This document shows positions 44,310-53,320 of a stretch of DNA of 64,000 nt, one piece after another (the first letter of the stretch is position 1; every line of letters starts with the position of its first letter). The position numbers were made by a program, and so were the translations under genes. A model generated the notes under the pieces. It had not been told where the DNA came from, searched no databases, and saw only the letters and a list, made by a program, of their open reading frames with translations. The DNA is from Oceanobacillus senegalensis (GTDB lineage Bacteria > Bacillota > Bacilli > Bacillales > Amphibacillaceae), in NCBI RefSeq assembly GCF_900176885.1, contig NZ_LT839648.1, forward strand, positions 382,428 through 446,427, written 5' to 3'.

Positions 44310-44414
44310 TTTGAACTTGTCATTTCATTTTAGGCATTATTTGAATAGTAATAAATTGTCTGAAAAAATATAGACAAAAACTATTAGTAATGTTATATTA
44401 CTTTTTAATACCAA

Positions 44415-44738
44415 ATGAACGACAATTATCGACAGGCTATTTGATCCTTGAAAAAGGAGTAGAAGTTGTCAATATAATCGTTCATAAAATGCGTTATTTG
44501 ACCTCATTTGATAGAATTTGAGAATAATTGTAAAATAAGTTTCCAAAAAACAAGTTTTCTGTTAATTGGTTATTTACAAATAGTAATGAATTCCTGTACT
44601 ATTATGATTAACTAGTTGGTGATTTATATGTCGCTGTAGTCACTTAGGATTAGAGTGACAATAAATGACAGAACTATTAAAAAATTTTAAGAATGTCAGG
44701 TACATATGGGGGTGACTGTTGCGTAATTAAATGAACGA
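44415..44738. promoter_or_regulatory. Repeated ATGAACGA boxes upstream of the TRAP operon
   Basis: The octamer ATGAACGA occurs at 44415 and 44731 and in inverted orientation at 44478. The first and inverted copies extend to a longer similarity (about 15 of 18 bases). They lie in a 568-bp gene-free stretch before dctP and could be operators for a regulator of the TRAP genes, which is not in the window. I see no gene in this stretch. Confidence 0.35.
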
Positions 44739-44790
44739 GATTTATATTTACACTACTAAGTAATAGAGGCTATTTTAGGGGGGATTTTGA

Positions 44791-45804
44791 ATGAAAAAGA
44801 GATTTAGTTTTTTAGTTACGATGGTTGCTCTTCTAGTATTTCTAGCAGCTTGTGGCAGTGGTTCTGAATCAAGTGGAACTGCCGATGGGGGAGAAGAGGA
44901 ATATGTATTGCAAGCAGGTCACTCCTTACCAGATGACCACCCTTATCATCTTGGATTTTTAGAAATGGCGAAGAATGTTGAAGAAAGAACAGATGGACGC
45001 GTGAAAATTGAAGTGTTTCCATACAGTGAAATTGGTGCAGAGCGTGAGTTAACAGAAGGCCTCACACTAGGAACAGTAGACTTAGCCATGTCTTCAACAG
45101 CGCCAGTTACAAACTTTGTTCCAGAATTAGAAGTATTAGACGTACCATTTATTTTTAATGATCGTGAATCAGCAGTTGAAGTATTAAATGGTGAAATCGG
45201 GGATGAATTATTTGCTGCAATGGAAGAAAAAGGTATCATTGGACTTTCATGGGGAGAGAACGGATATCGTCATATTACAAATTCTGTTCGTCCAGTTGAA
45301 AAACCAGAGGATTTAGAAGGTTTGAAAATTCGTGTACAAGAAAATGAAATCCATCTAGCAGCATTTGAAGAGCTTGGTGCACAGCCTACTCCAATGGCTT
45401 GGACAGAAGCATTGACTGCACTACAGCAGAATACAGTTGAGGCACAGGAAAACCCGGCAATTGTAGCTGACCAATATAAACTTTATGAATCCAATCAAAA
45501 ATATATGACATTAACTGGTCATGTATACTCTGTAGCGGTTTACATGATGAGTAAGCAAACATACGACGAACTTCCAGAAGATTTAAGAGAAATCGTGCTT
45601 GAAGAAGGACAAAAAATCGGAGAAATGCAACGTGACATGATTGTGGAAATGGAACAAGAATCATTGAAAACATTGGAAGAACAAGGTGTAGAGATAATTG
45701 AAGATGTGGATACTGCTCCATTCCAAGAAGCCGTTCGTCCAACATATGAAATGGTAGAACATCAAGATCTATTAAATAAAATTTTAGATGCACAAAAGCA
45801 ATAG
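44791..45804 (+). CDS. dctP: TRAP transporter substrate-binding lipoprotein (DctP family)
   Basis: The 337-residue precursor has a lipoprotein signal ending in FLAACGSG (lipid-modified Cys21) and then the DctP fold: LQAGHSLPDDHPYHLGFLEMA, LTLGTVDLAMSS, FIFNDRESA and ITNSVRPVEKPEDLEGLKIRV. The last contains the conserved Arg that salt-bridges a carboxylate in this family. It captures an organic acid outside the membrane for DctQM. The following dehydrogenase genes suggest a hydroxy-acid or sugar-acid substrate. ATG 44791 follows TTAGGGGGG. Confidence 0.94.
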   Translation: MKKRFSFLVTMVALLVFLAACGSGSESSGTADGGEEEYVLQAGHSLPDDHPYHLGFLEMAKNVEERTDGRVKIEVFPYSEIGAERELTEGLTLGTVDLAMSSTAPVTNFVPELEVLDVPFIFNDRESAVEVLNGEIGDELFAAMEEKGIIGLSWGENGYRHITNSVRPVEKPEDLEGLKIRVQENEIHLAAFEELGAQPTPMAWTEALTALQQNTVEAQENPAIVADQYKLYESNQKYMTLTGHVYSVAVYMMSKQTYDELPEDLREIVLEEGQKIGEMQRDMIVEMEQESLKTLEEQGVEIIEDVDTAPFQEAVRPTYEMVEHQDLLNKILDAQKQ

Positions 45805-45904
45805 ATGAATTAATAGAGTAGAAATGAAATGGAAATAGGAGAATTTTGTTTTCTCCTATTTCGTTATAAGCGGTTGTATACATTTTGTGGAGGAGGGGAG
45901 CTCG

Positions 45905-46396
45905 TTGCAACGAATAATAGATTACATAAATATTGGTATGAAGCATTTTTTAAATATAATAATGGCGGTTCTAGTAACAACCACATTTCTACAAGTTGTG
46001 TTTCGCTTCGTACTGGAAAGTCCACTAGCATGGACAGAAGAATTGGCGCGATATAGCTTAATCTGGCTAACCTTTTTAGGAGCAGCCTATGCGATGTCGT
46101 TAAAACAACATATTTTAGTAGAGTTCTTTACAAACTTATTTCCTCCTATAGGTAGAAAAATATTCGAAACATTGGCAGTAATTGTGAGTATGACTTTTTT
46201 TATCCTTATGATGTATCAAGGATGGCAGCTGGCAATGAGTGCGATGGCACAAACATCTCCTGTATTAAGAATCCCAATGGGGTATGTTTATGCGGTGATT
46301 CCGATTAGCGGCTTTTTCCTAGCTGTTAATCAGATTTCTGTATATATAAAGGACATGAATAAGGGGGATAACCAAGATGACAATCCTGCTGTTTAG
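45905..46396 (+). CDS. dctQ: TRAP transporter small permease (DctQ family)
   Basis: The 163-residue protein has four membrane helices and the DctQ signature WTEELARYSLIWLTFLGAA. It bridges DctM and the binding protein. I prefer the TTG start at 45905, which has AGGAGGGG 6 nt upstream, over the in-frame GTG at 45887 that overlaps that site. Its last 20 bases overlap dctM, a sign of translational coupling. Confidence 0.9.
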   Translation: MQRIIDYINIGMKHFLNIIMAVLVTTTFLQVVFRFVLESPLAWTEELARYSLIWLTFLGAAYAMSLKQHILVEFFTNLFPPIGRKIFETLAVIVSMTFFILMMYQGWQLAMSAMAQTSPVLRIPMGYVYAVIPISGFFLAVNQISVYIKDMNKGDNQDDNPAV

Positions 46397-47642
46397 CTTA
46401 TTAATTGCATTATTCTTAATTGGGGTCCCCATTGCAATTGCACTTGGTACGTCAGCTTCTGCTATATTTTTAATCGAAGGTAATGTCTCTTTAATCGTTA
46501 TCATGCAACGTATGTTTAATTCAATAGATTCCTTTCCATTGTTAGCTATTCCATTTTTTATTCTAGCAGGGAAACTTATGGAATCAGGTGGTATTTCAAA
46601 GAGATTAATTCATCTTGCTAATGTTATTTTTGGTAGAATCAAGGGTGGTTTAGCCATTGTATCGATTGTAGCTTGTGCGTTTTTTGCGGCTATCTCTGGG
46701 TCGGCTGCTGCCACTACAGCGGCAATTGGGGGGCTATTGATCCCTGCGATGGTAAAACGTGGATATGATAAGGATTTCTCAACAGCTGTACAAGCTGCTG
46801 GTGGGACGATTGGTATTATGATTCCGCCTAGTGTGCCACTTGTTCTATACGGTGTTGCGGCAGGTGTTTCCATTGGTGATTTATTCATTGCTGGTATTGT
46901 TCCCGGAATTCTTGTAACCATGTCACTGATTATACTAGTTTATATTATTTCATTACGTAACGGATATGGTGGAGAAGAAGCCTATACGTTTAAAGATTTT
47001 GTAAAAGCATTTTTTGATGCCATTCTTGCCTTATTAATGCCAGTTATTATTTTAGGTGGTATTTATGGCGGAGTGTTTACACCGACAGAAGCAGCAGTAG
47101 TTGCAGTGGTTTATGGTTTGGTAGTTGGTTTATTTATTTATCGAGAGATTAAATGGAAGGAATTATCACAAATTTTTACATCATCTGTAATAACGAGTGC
47201 TGTTATTTTATTTATTATTGCAGGTGCTGCAGTATTTGGCTATTACCTTACAAGAGAACGGGTACCAAGAGAAATGGTCGATTTCATGCTAGGAATTACA
47301 GATAATTGGATTTTCGCCTTGCTTATTCTCAACCTATTACTTCTAATAGTAGGTACTTTCCTAGAAACATCTGCAGCAATTATTATTTTAACACCAATCT
47401 TAACACCGATAGCAACTGCACTTGGCATAGACTTAGTACATTTTGGTATCATCATGATTGTGAACCTAGCAATCGGGTTTATCACTCCACCTGTTGGTGT
47501 GAATCTATTTGTGGCTTCCAATATAGCTGGAACAAAGATAGAAAAACTAATTCGCGCTATCATCCCTTTTATTCTTGTTATGATTATAGATGTTATTATC
47601 CTTTCCTTTATACCTGGAATTAGTTTGTTTTTAACACAATAA
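46377..47642 (+). CDS. dctM: TRAP transporter large permease (DctM family)
   Basis: The 421-residue protein has about 12 membrane helices and is the Na+-driven transport subunit. Typical segments are the initial LLFSLLIALFLIGVPIAIALG, AAISGSAAATTAAIGGLLIPAM, QAAGGTIGIMIPPSVPLVLYG, GVFTPTEAAVVAVVYG and the C-terminal AIGFITPPVGVNLFVA. It starts inside dctQ with its own GGGGG site. The operon may continue into the yhdT-like gene 183 bp downstream; no clear terminator was seen between. Confidence 0.94.
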   Translation: MTILLFSLLIALFLIGVPIAIALGTSASAIFLIEGNVSLIVIMQRMFNSIDSFPLLAIPFFILAGKLMESGGISKRLIHLANVIFGRIKGGLAIVSIVACAFFAAISGSAAATTAAIGGLLIPAMVKRGYDKDFSTAVQAAGGTIGIMIPPSVPLVLYGVAAGVSIGDLFIAGIVPGILVTMSLIILVYIISLRNGYGGEEAYTFKDFVKAFFDAILALLMPVIILGGIYGGVFTPTEAAVVAVVYGLVVGLFIYREIKWKELSQIFTSSVITSAVILFIIAGAAVFGYYLTRERVPREMVDFMLGITDNWIFALLILNLLLLIVGTFLETSAAIIILTPILTPIATALGIDLVHFGIIMIVNLAIGFITPPVGVNLFVASNIAGTKIEKLIRAIIPFILVMIIDVIILSFIPGISLFLTQ

Positions 47643-47825
47643 AGGAACATGTAGATATATTTATAAGGCTATTTATTGTAAATTGTTGCTTTAAGATAGT
47701 TGGTGCTTTCATATCGCTATGTATCTGCGTCTTTATCCTTCTAATCCATTTTTAGGATGTCAGATATACATATATTGAAGCAGTAATGTTAGATTTGTTC
47801 TAAATAATAGGAAGGAGTAGAGTGA

Positions 47826-48119
47826 ATGGCTAAAAAAAATCAAGACCGGCGTTTTAAAATAGCCAATCGGGAGGCGCTAATCGGCTGTGGATTAGCTGTG
47901 ATTAATATTTTATGGTGGTATGGATTTGCCTTTGGATTAGGTTCCAAACCTCCAGAGGAATACAGTTACATATTAGGATTTCCTGCATGGATTTTCTTAA
48001 GCTGTATTGTTGGTGTAGTTGTCATGATTGTATTAGTCGGAATTGTCGTCAAGTTTGTGTTGAAGGAAGTTCCTTTTGAGGACGAAGATGACCAGAAAGA
48101 TGAGGTGAATTCTGCATGA
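47826..48119 (+). CDS. YhdT/DUF997 family small membrane protein
   Basis: The 97-residue protein has two hydrophobic helices (about residues 20-40 and 50-75) and an acidic C-terminal tail. It matches the YhdT (DUF997) family, whose genes typically lie next to panF-type symporters. Its stop overlaps the next start (ATGA at 48116), so translation is coupled and the two proteins probably act together, perhaps as an accessory subunit. GGAAGGAG lies before the ATG. Confidence 0.83.
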   Translation: MAKKNQDRRFKIANREALIGCGLAVINILWWYGFAFGLGSKPPEEYSYILGFPAWIFLSCIVGVVVMIVLVGIVVKFVLKEVPFEDEDDQKDEVNSA

Positions 48120-49585
48120 ATTGGGCTGTATTAACTCCACTGTTAGTATTTTTAGTAGTGATTTTCTTTATTGGTTTATGGTCTAATCGAAAAATGGCCA
48201 AAGCGGATGGGTTCTTAAGTGATTACTTTTTAGGTAGCCGTGAATTTGGTGGTCTTGTATTAGCTATGACGATGGTTGCTACCTATGGGAGTGCATCCAG
48301 TTTTTTGGGGGGACCAGGTGCTGCATATACGATTGGATTTGGCTGGGTTTTATTGGCCATGACACAGGTTGCAACAGGCTACTTCACGTTGCTAATTTTA
48401 GGGAAGAAATTTGCAATTGTAACCCGAAGATACAATGCGGTTACTCTCATTGACTTTTTAAAAGAAAGATACAAAAGTACACCAGTTGTATTATTGTCAG
48501 CTGTCAGTATCATCATCTTTTTATTCTCTGCAATGGCAGCACAATGGGTTGGAGGGGCCTACCTCATTCAGTCATTAACTGGTATAAGCTATATCGGAGC
48601 TATGTTTATCTTTACTGTATCCGTACTCATTTATGTTACCATTGGTGGATTTCGTGCCGTAGCGATAACGGATACCATTCAAGGGATAGTCATGTTCTTT
48701 GGAACTATGATTCTATTAGTAGCGGTTATTGTTGCAGGTGGTGGGATATCCAATATAATGAACGATTTGGTTACTATTAATCCCAATCTGATTACCCCAT
48801 TTGGACATGATGGTTCATTAACTCCTGCGTATATTTCTTCGTATTGGATCTTAGTTGGGGTAGGAGTTATTGCTCTTCCGCAGGTTGCCGTCCGAGCGAT
48901 GTCTTATAAAAATGCAAAATCGATGCACCGAGCTATTATGATAGGAACGGTGGTTGTAGGTTTTATTATGCTAGGGATGCACTTAATTGGTGTGTTTGCT
49001 AGACCAGTATTACCAGGAATTGAAGTTGCAGACCAGGTTATTCCACTAGTGGCACTTGATGTGTTACCACCTTGGATTGCGGGAATTGTCTTAGCTGCAC
49101 CACTGGCAGCCATTATGTCCACGGTTGATTCTTTATTAATCTTAGTTAGTTCCGCTGTTGTAAAGGATGTATATATTAACTATATTAAGCCAGATGCATC
49201 GGATAATCAGGTGAAAAAAGTTAGTATGGCAGTGACATTTATCATTGGTGCGATTGCATTTATTTTAGCAATCAACCCACCTGAATTGTTAATCTTTCTG
49301 AACTTATTCGCGTTTGGTGGATTAGAAGCAGCATTTATGTGGCCATTAGTTCTCGGATTATATTGGAAGTATGCTAACAAATATGGAGCTATTGCTGCAA
49401 TGGTGACCGGGATTGGTTCCTATATTGCCATTCATTTTTACAACCAAGCATATGGTGATTTATTAGGAGTACATACCGTTACTGTACCTGTCTTTTTATC
49501 ATTAATTGCATTTGTCCTTTTTAGCTTGATATTTAAACAAGAAGCATATGAGTTTCCAACACAGAATTTGAAAAAAGAAGCCTAA
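48116..49585 (+). CDS. panF: Sodium:solute symporter, PanF-like (pantothenate or organic acid)
   Basis: The 489-residue protein has about 13 membrane helices of the SSS family. Conserved are YFLGSREFGGLVLAMTMVATYGSASSFLGGPGAAY in the first helices, TIGGFRAVAITDTIQG, and SYKNAKSMHRA. The wording and the yhdT partner point to PanF, the Na+/pantothenate symporter. The surrounding TRAP, hydroxy-acid dehydrogenase and aldehyde dehydrogenase genes make another carboxylate substrate possible. It is co-translated with the yhdT-like gene. Confidence 0.82.
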   Translation: MNWAVLTPLLVFLVVIFFIGLWSNRKMAKADGFLSDYFLGSREFGGLVLAMTMVATYGSASSFLGGPGAAYTIGFGWVLLAMTQVATGYFTLLILGKKFAIVTRRYNAVTLIDFLKERYKSTPVVLLSAVSIIIFLFSAMAAQWVGGAYLIQSLTGISYIGAMFIFTVSVLIYVTIGGFRAVAITDTIQGIVMFFGTMILLVAVIVAGGGISNIMNDLVTINPNLITPFGHDGSLTPAYISSYWILVGVGVIALPQVAVRAMSYKNAKSMHRAIMIGTVVVGFIMLGMHLIGVFARPVLPGIEVADQVIPLVALDVLPPWIAGIVLAAPLAAIMSTVDSLLILVSSAVVKDVYINYIKPDASDNQVKKVSMAVTFIIGAIAFILAINPPELLIFLNLFAFGGLEAAFMWPLVLGLYWKYANKYGAIAAMVTGIGSYIAIHFYNQAYGDLLGVHTVTVPVFLSLIAFVLFSLIFKQEAYEFPTQNLKKEA

Positions 49586-49636
49586 GGTGATGTTACTTAT
49601 TGAATGTAAAAGCATCGGAACGAATGAAATGAGATT

Positions 49637-49864
49637 ATGAACGGGTTGTTTCTCTTACACAAAAACTGGTTCAAATCTGGTGTTCCTGGTGCAACAGATG
49701 GAATGTTCCTACATGTGCATGGTGCACCAATAGTAACTATTGGTGCAGGAGACAGAGATATTCCACATCAAATTGATGAATATGTAGAGGTAGAAGAATT
49801 GGAAGAAACAACCGAAATTTATCGGACTGCAGCCCTCCATTTTTTAGCAGTAGGAAATGAATAA
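49637..49864 (+). pseudogene. C-terminal remnant of an M20-family metallopeptidase
   Basis: The 75-codon frame reads FKSGVPGATDGMF, APIVTIGAGDRDIPHQIDEYVEVEEL and ends AALHFL. This matches only the last 60 or so residues of M20 peptidases (ArgE/DapE/PepT group), including the family's C-terminal metal-ligand His. The catalytic N-terminal domain is missing and there is no good ribosome binding site, so I take it as the leftover of a deleted gene between panF and the dehydrogenase. Confidence 0.75.
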
Positions 49865-49943
49865 GGTACTTACTATTGCATGAAATATTGGCAATAGCCG
49901 GGTTTCGCAAAATATAGATTTAACAACTAATGAGGTGTGAGAG

Positions 49944-51017
49944 ATGACAACATTAAATATTGCAGTATTACCAGGGGATGGTATTGGTCCTGAGGTAACG
50001 AAGGAAGCAGTAAAGGTATTAGAAGCACTTACAAAATTAGATGATTCGTTTAACATTAAAACAACTTCCTTTAACTGGAATAGTGAATATTATTTACAGC
50101 ATGGTCGCATGATGCCGGAAGATGGATTAGAACAATTAAAGGAGTTTGATAGTATTCTGTTCGGTGCGATTGGTGACAGTCGAGTTCCTGACCATATTTC
50201 CGTTTGGGAACTGATTATGCCAATTCGGAAAAACTTCCAGCAGTTTGTGAATTTCCGTCCTATTAAACTATTAAAGGGCTTGGACAGCCCATTGAAAAAT
50301 GAAAAACCAATTGATTTTGTGATTCTTCGTGAAAATGGGGAAGGCGAATATTCCAATATGGGTGGAACTATGTTTCAAGGGGAACAACGAGAAATGGCAG
50401 TCCAAAATACGATTATGACACGACAAGGTGTGACGCAAATCGCTGAATTTGCCTATGAATATGCTCGTGAACATAATTTTACAAAAGTAACCAGTGCAAC
50501 GAAATCCAATGCTATTATCCATACGATGAGATTTTGGGATCGAGTTTTTGAAGAAGTAGTAGAAAAGAATGAAGATATCGGCTATGAAAAATATTATATT
50601 GATGCATTAGCTGCATACTTTGTGCAACGTCCTGAGGATTTCCAAGTTGTTGTTTCATCCAATCTATTTGGTGATATTTTATCTGATTTAGGTTCTGCTA
50701 TTGTTGGGGGATTAGGTGTTGCTCCATCCGGAAATATCAATCCCAAACGTGAATTTCCATCCATGTTCGAAGCTGTTCATGGTTCTGCACCTGATATTGC
50801 TGGGAAAGGAATTGCCAATCCAATCGCACAAATCTGGTCTGCTGCACTAATGTTAGAGCATCTAGGTCGTAGGGATTTACATGACAAGGTTCTTTTCGCC
50901 ATCGAATCCGTCTTAGAAGAAAAGGCAGTATTGACACCAGATATCGGTGGATCAGCAAGTACAGCAGATGTCGGGGATGCCATCATTAGAAAATTACTGG
51001 TTAAGGAAGTGAGTTAA
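49944..51017 (+). CDS. Tartrate/D-malate dehydrogenase-type beta-decarboxylating dehydrogenase
   Basis: The 357-residue enzyme belongs to the isopropylmalate/isocitrate/tartrate dehydrogenase family. It shows LPGDGIGPEVTKEA at the start, FGAIGDSRVPDHISVWELIMPIRK (wording typical of TtuC/YcsA tartrate or D-malate dehydrogenases rather than LeuB), LRENGEGEYSNMGG, and the metal-binding FGDILSDLGSAIVGGLG. It oxidises a 2-hydroxy dicarboxylate with NAD and may decarboxylate it. Together with the TRAP genes this suggests hydroxy-acid catabolism. GAGGTGTGAG lies before the ATG. The next gene starts at the base after its stop. Confidence 0.88.
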   Translation: MTTLNIAVLPGDGIGPEVTKEAVKVLEALTKLDDSFNIKTTSFNWNSEYYLQHGRMMPEDGLEQLKEFDSILFGAIGDSRVPDHISVWELIMPIRKNFQQFVNFRPIKLLKGLDSPLKNEKPIDFVILRENGEGEYSNMGGTMFQGEQREMAVQNTIMTRQGVTQIAEFAYEYAREHNFTKVTSATKSNAIIHTMRFWDRVFEEVVEKNEDIGYEKYYIDALAAYFVQRPEDFQVVVSSNLFGDILSDLGSAIVGGLGVAPSGNINPKREFPSMFEAVHGSAPDIAGKGIANPIAQIWSAALMLEHLGRRDLHDKVLFAIESVLEEKAVLTPDIGGSASTADVGDAIIRKLLVKEVS

Positions 51018-51767
51018 ATGTCCTATGAAGGAAAAACATTTATTATAACAGGTGCTAGTGGTGGAATGGGGAAGGCCACTGTTGATTTATTACTAGAAGC
51101 TGGTGCCAATGTAGTTGGTTGTGACTTAAACGTGGGAAAATTGAGGGAGTATGAGCAAAATGCTAGATTCTTAGCAGTAGAAGGTAATCTTTTAGAGGAA
51201 GTTACAGTAAAACGAGTTTTTAAAGAGGCATCGGAACATTTTGGTGAGATTAGTGGTCTAGTAAATATAGCAGGAATTGCTCAACCTGCTACACCGATAG
51301 AGGAAGTAAGTTTAGAAGATTTTCATAAGATTGTGGATATTAATTTAACCATGTCATTCTTAACATGTCGTGAAGCTGCTAAATATATGAAGAAACAAAA
51401 ATCTGGGAAAATCGTTAATATCGGTTCCGTTTCGAAAACAAGACCAAGACCAGGATTACAGTCTTATATTGCTTCAAAAGGTGCCATCGAATCATTCACT
51501 AAGGCACTAGCTTTAGAGCTTGCGGACCATCAAATTAATGTAAATATCTTACATCCAGGTCCAGCAGATACCAGTATGTTGGGTAAATTTACAAAAGCTG
51601 ATGGAGATGTAGATGAAGCAAGAAAGGAAATTTTTGAAAAGAGTGTTCCATTAGGTAGGTTAATACAGCCAAATGACATTGCAAACTCTATTAAATTTCT
51701 ACTTTCCGATGAAGCTAGCATGATTACTGGAACAGTATTGCATGTAGATGGCGGAAGAAATCTGTAA
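51018..51767 (+). CDS. SDR family oxidoreductase of the hydroxy-acid cluster
   Basis: The 249-residue SDR shows TGASGGMGKATVD, NIAG (in place of NNAG), the catalytic Ser in IGSVSKTRP, and YIASKGA. It ends LHVDGGRNL. Its start follows the dehydrogenase stop without a gap, with AAGGAAG inside the preceding gene as ribosome binding site, so the two are co-translated. The substrate is unknown; a 3- or 2-hydroxy acid or polyol is likely given the neighbours. Confidence 0.87.
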   Translation: MSYEGKTFIITGASGGMGKATVDLLLEAGANVVGCDLNVGKLREYEQNARFLAVEGNLLEEVTVKRVFKEASEHFGEISGLVNIAGIAQPATPIEEVSLEDFHKIVDINLTMSFLTCREAAKYMKKQKSGKIVNIGSVSKTRPRPGLQSYIASKGAIESFTKALALELADHQINVNILHPGPADTSMLGKFTKADGDVDEARKEIFEKSVPLGRLIQPNDIANSIKFLLSDEASMITGTVLHVDGGRNL

Positions 51768-51792
51768 GCTATAGACCTGGAGGAGGATTGTC

Positions 51793-53235
51793 ATGAAAGA
51801 ACTAAAGATGTACATAAATGGTAAGTGGATGGATACAGCGGATGGTACGACCATAGATGTTAGAAACCCATCCAATGGAGAAGTTATAGCAACCATTCCA
51901 CAAGGTAAAGCAGAAGACGTGGATTTAGCGGTTCGAGCAGCGAAACAAGCATTTGACAATGAGGCGTGGCGAAGTGTTAAACCCCATGAGCGTGGAGATA
52001 TCTTATTTGCTATTGCAGATAAATTAAAAGAAAATCGCGATGAACTAGCAAAACTAGAAACCATGGATGTTGGGAAACCCTTATCTCAAGGATATGCTGA
52101 TGTCGATGCGGCCATTCGTTACTTCCAGTTTTATGGAGGATCTGCGGACAAGGTAATGGGGGATACCATTCCAATTGAGGATGGAATAATTGATTATGTT
52201 GTTCGCGAACCCGTTGGTGTGACAGCGCACATCATTCCTTGGAATTATCCAATTCAAATCATATCAAGAAGTGTTGCTGCAGCAATAGCTACTGGTAATA
52301 CTGTTGTCGTAAAAAGTGCGGAAGATACACCGATGACTGCCAATAAGCTAGCAACTTATTTTGATGAACTTCATTTACCTGAGGGAGTCTTTAACCATGT
52401 GACAGGATATGGATATGATGCTGGTGCGGCTTTATCCTCGCATCGATTGGTAAACCATGTTACGTTTACGGGGTCTGTTCCAACTGGTATAGCGGTTGCG
52501 CAGGCGGCGATGAAAAATGTTGTACCGGTAACATTGGAACTTGGTGGAAAATCTCCAAATATTGTATTCTCTGATTGTGATGTGGATAAAACGGTTCAAG
52601 GCGTTGTTCGTGCCATCATTCAAAATGCAGGTCAAACCTGTTCGGCAGGAGCAAGGCTATTAGTTGAAAAATCATTCAAGGATGAGTTTTTAGTGAAGGT
52701 TATTGAACAATTCAAACAGTTACAGGTTGGGCCTGGATTGGATGATAAAGATATTGGACCAATCCTCAATGAAAAGCAATTCCATCGTGTTATGGAATTC
52801 ATTGAATTAGCAAAAGAAGAAGGCGAAATTCTTGTTGGTGGTAATCGCATAACGATAGAAGGCTCTGAAGATGGTTGCTATGTGGAGCCAACTATTATTG
52901 ATGGTGTAAAACCAGATAGTAAACTAGCTCAGGAAGAAATTTTTGGTCCCGTTTTAACGGTGTTTCCATTTGAAGATACAGAAGAAGCACTAAGTTTAGC
53001 TAATAGTACAGATTACGGATTAGTAACTGGAATTTGGACGCAGGATATTTCTAGAGCCCATTACCTTGCAAGTCGTATTGATTCCGGACAAGTGTTTATT
53101 AATAATTACGGTGCAGGTGGTGGAATCCAAATGCCATTTGGTGGTTACAAGCGTAGTGGATTTGGCCGTGAAAAAGGCTGGATTGCATTGTATAACTATA
53201 CACAGGTGAAAAATGTTGCTGTGAAATACCATTAA
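51793..53235 (+). CDS. NAD(P)-dependent aldehyde dehydrogenase
   Basis: The 480-residue enzyme is a classical aldehyde dehydrogenase. Landmarks are IIPWNYPI, the catalytic Glu in VTLELGGKSP, the catalytic Cys in NAGQTCSAGAR, and EEIFGPVL. It resembles betaine-aldehyde and other broad-range aldehyde dehydrogenases. GGAGGAGG precedes the ATG. It closes the cluster that began with the TRAP genes and is followed by a perfect bidirectional terminator. Its substrate is probably an aldehyde formed by the two upstream dehydrogenases. Confidence 0.92.
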   Translation: MKELKMYINGKWMDTADGTTIDVRNPSNGEVIATIPQGKAEDVDLAVRAAKQAFDNEAWRSVKPHERGDILFAIADKLKENRDELAKLETMDVGKPLSQGYADVDAAIRYFQFYGGSADKVMGDTIPIEDGIIDYVVREPVGVTAHIIPWNYPIQIISRSVAAAIATGNTVVVKSAEDTPMTANKLATYFDELHLPEGVFNHVTGYGYDAGAALSSHRLVNHVTFTGSVPTGIAVAQAAMKNVVPVTLELGGKSPNIVFSDCDVDKTVQGVVRAIIQNAGQTCSAGARLLVEKSFKDEFLVKVIEQFKQLQVGPGLDDKDIGPILNEKQFHRVMEFIELAKEEGEILVGGNRITIEGSEDGCYVEPTIIDGVKPDSKLAQEEIFGPVLTVFPFEDTEEALSLANSTDYGLVTGIWTQDISRAHYLASRIDSGQVFINNYGAGGGIQMPFGGYKRSGFGREKGWIALYNYTQVKNVAVKYH

Positions 53236-53259
53236 TGAGGAAAGATCTTCTTTAATAAA

Positions 53260-53301
53260 TACTCCCCATCAAGTATTAGATACCTGATGGGGAGTATTTT
53301 T
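53260..53301. terminator. Bidirectional terminator after the aldehyde dehydrogenase gene
   Basis: ATACTCCCCATCA pairs perfectly with TGATGGGGAGTAT; the loop region can add GTA/TAC pairs. T and A runs flank it. Confidence 0.92.
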
Positions 53302-53320
53302 GTTTATCAAATAGGTGTAC

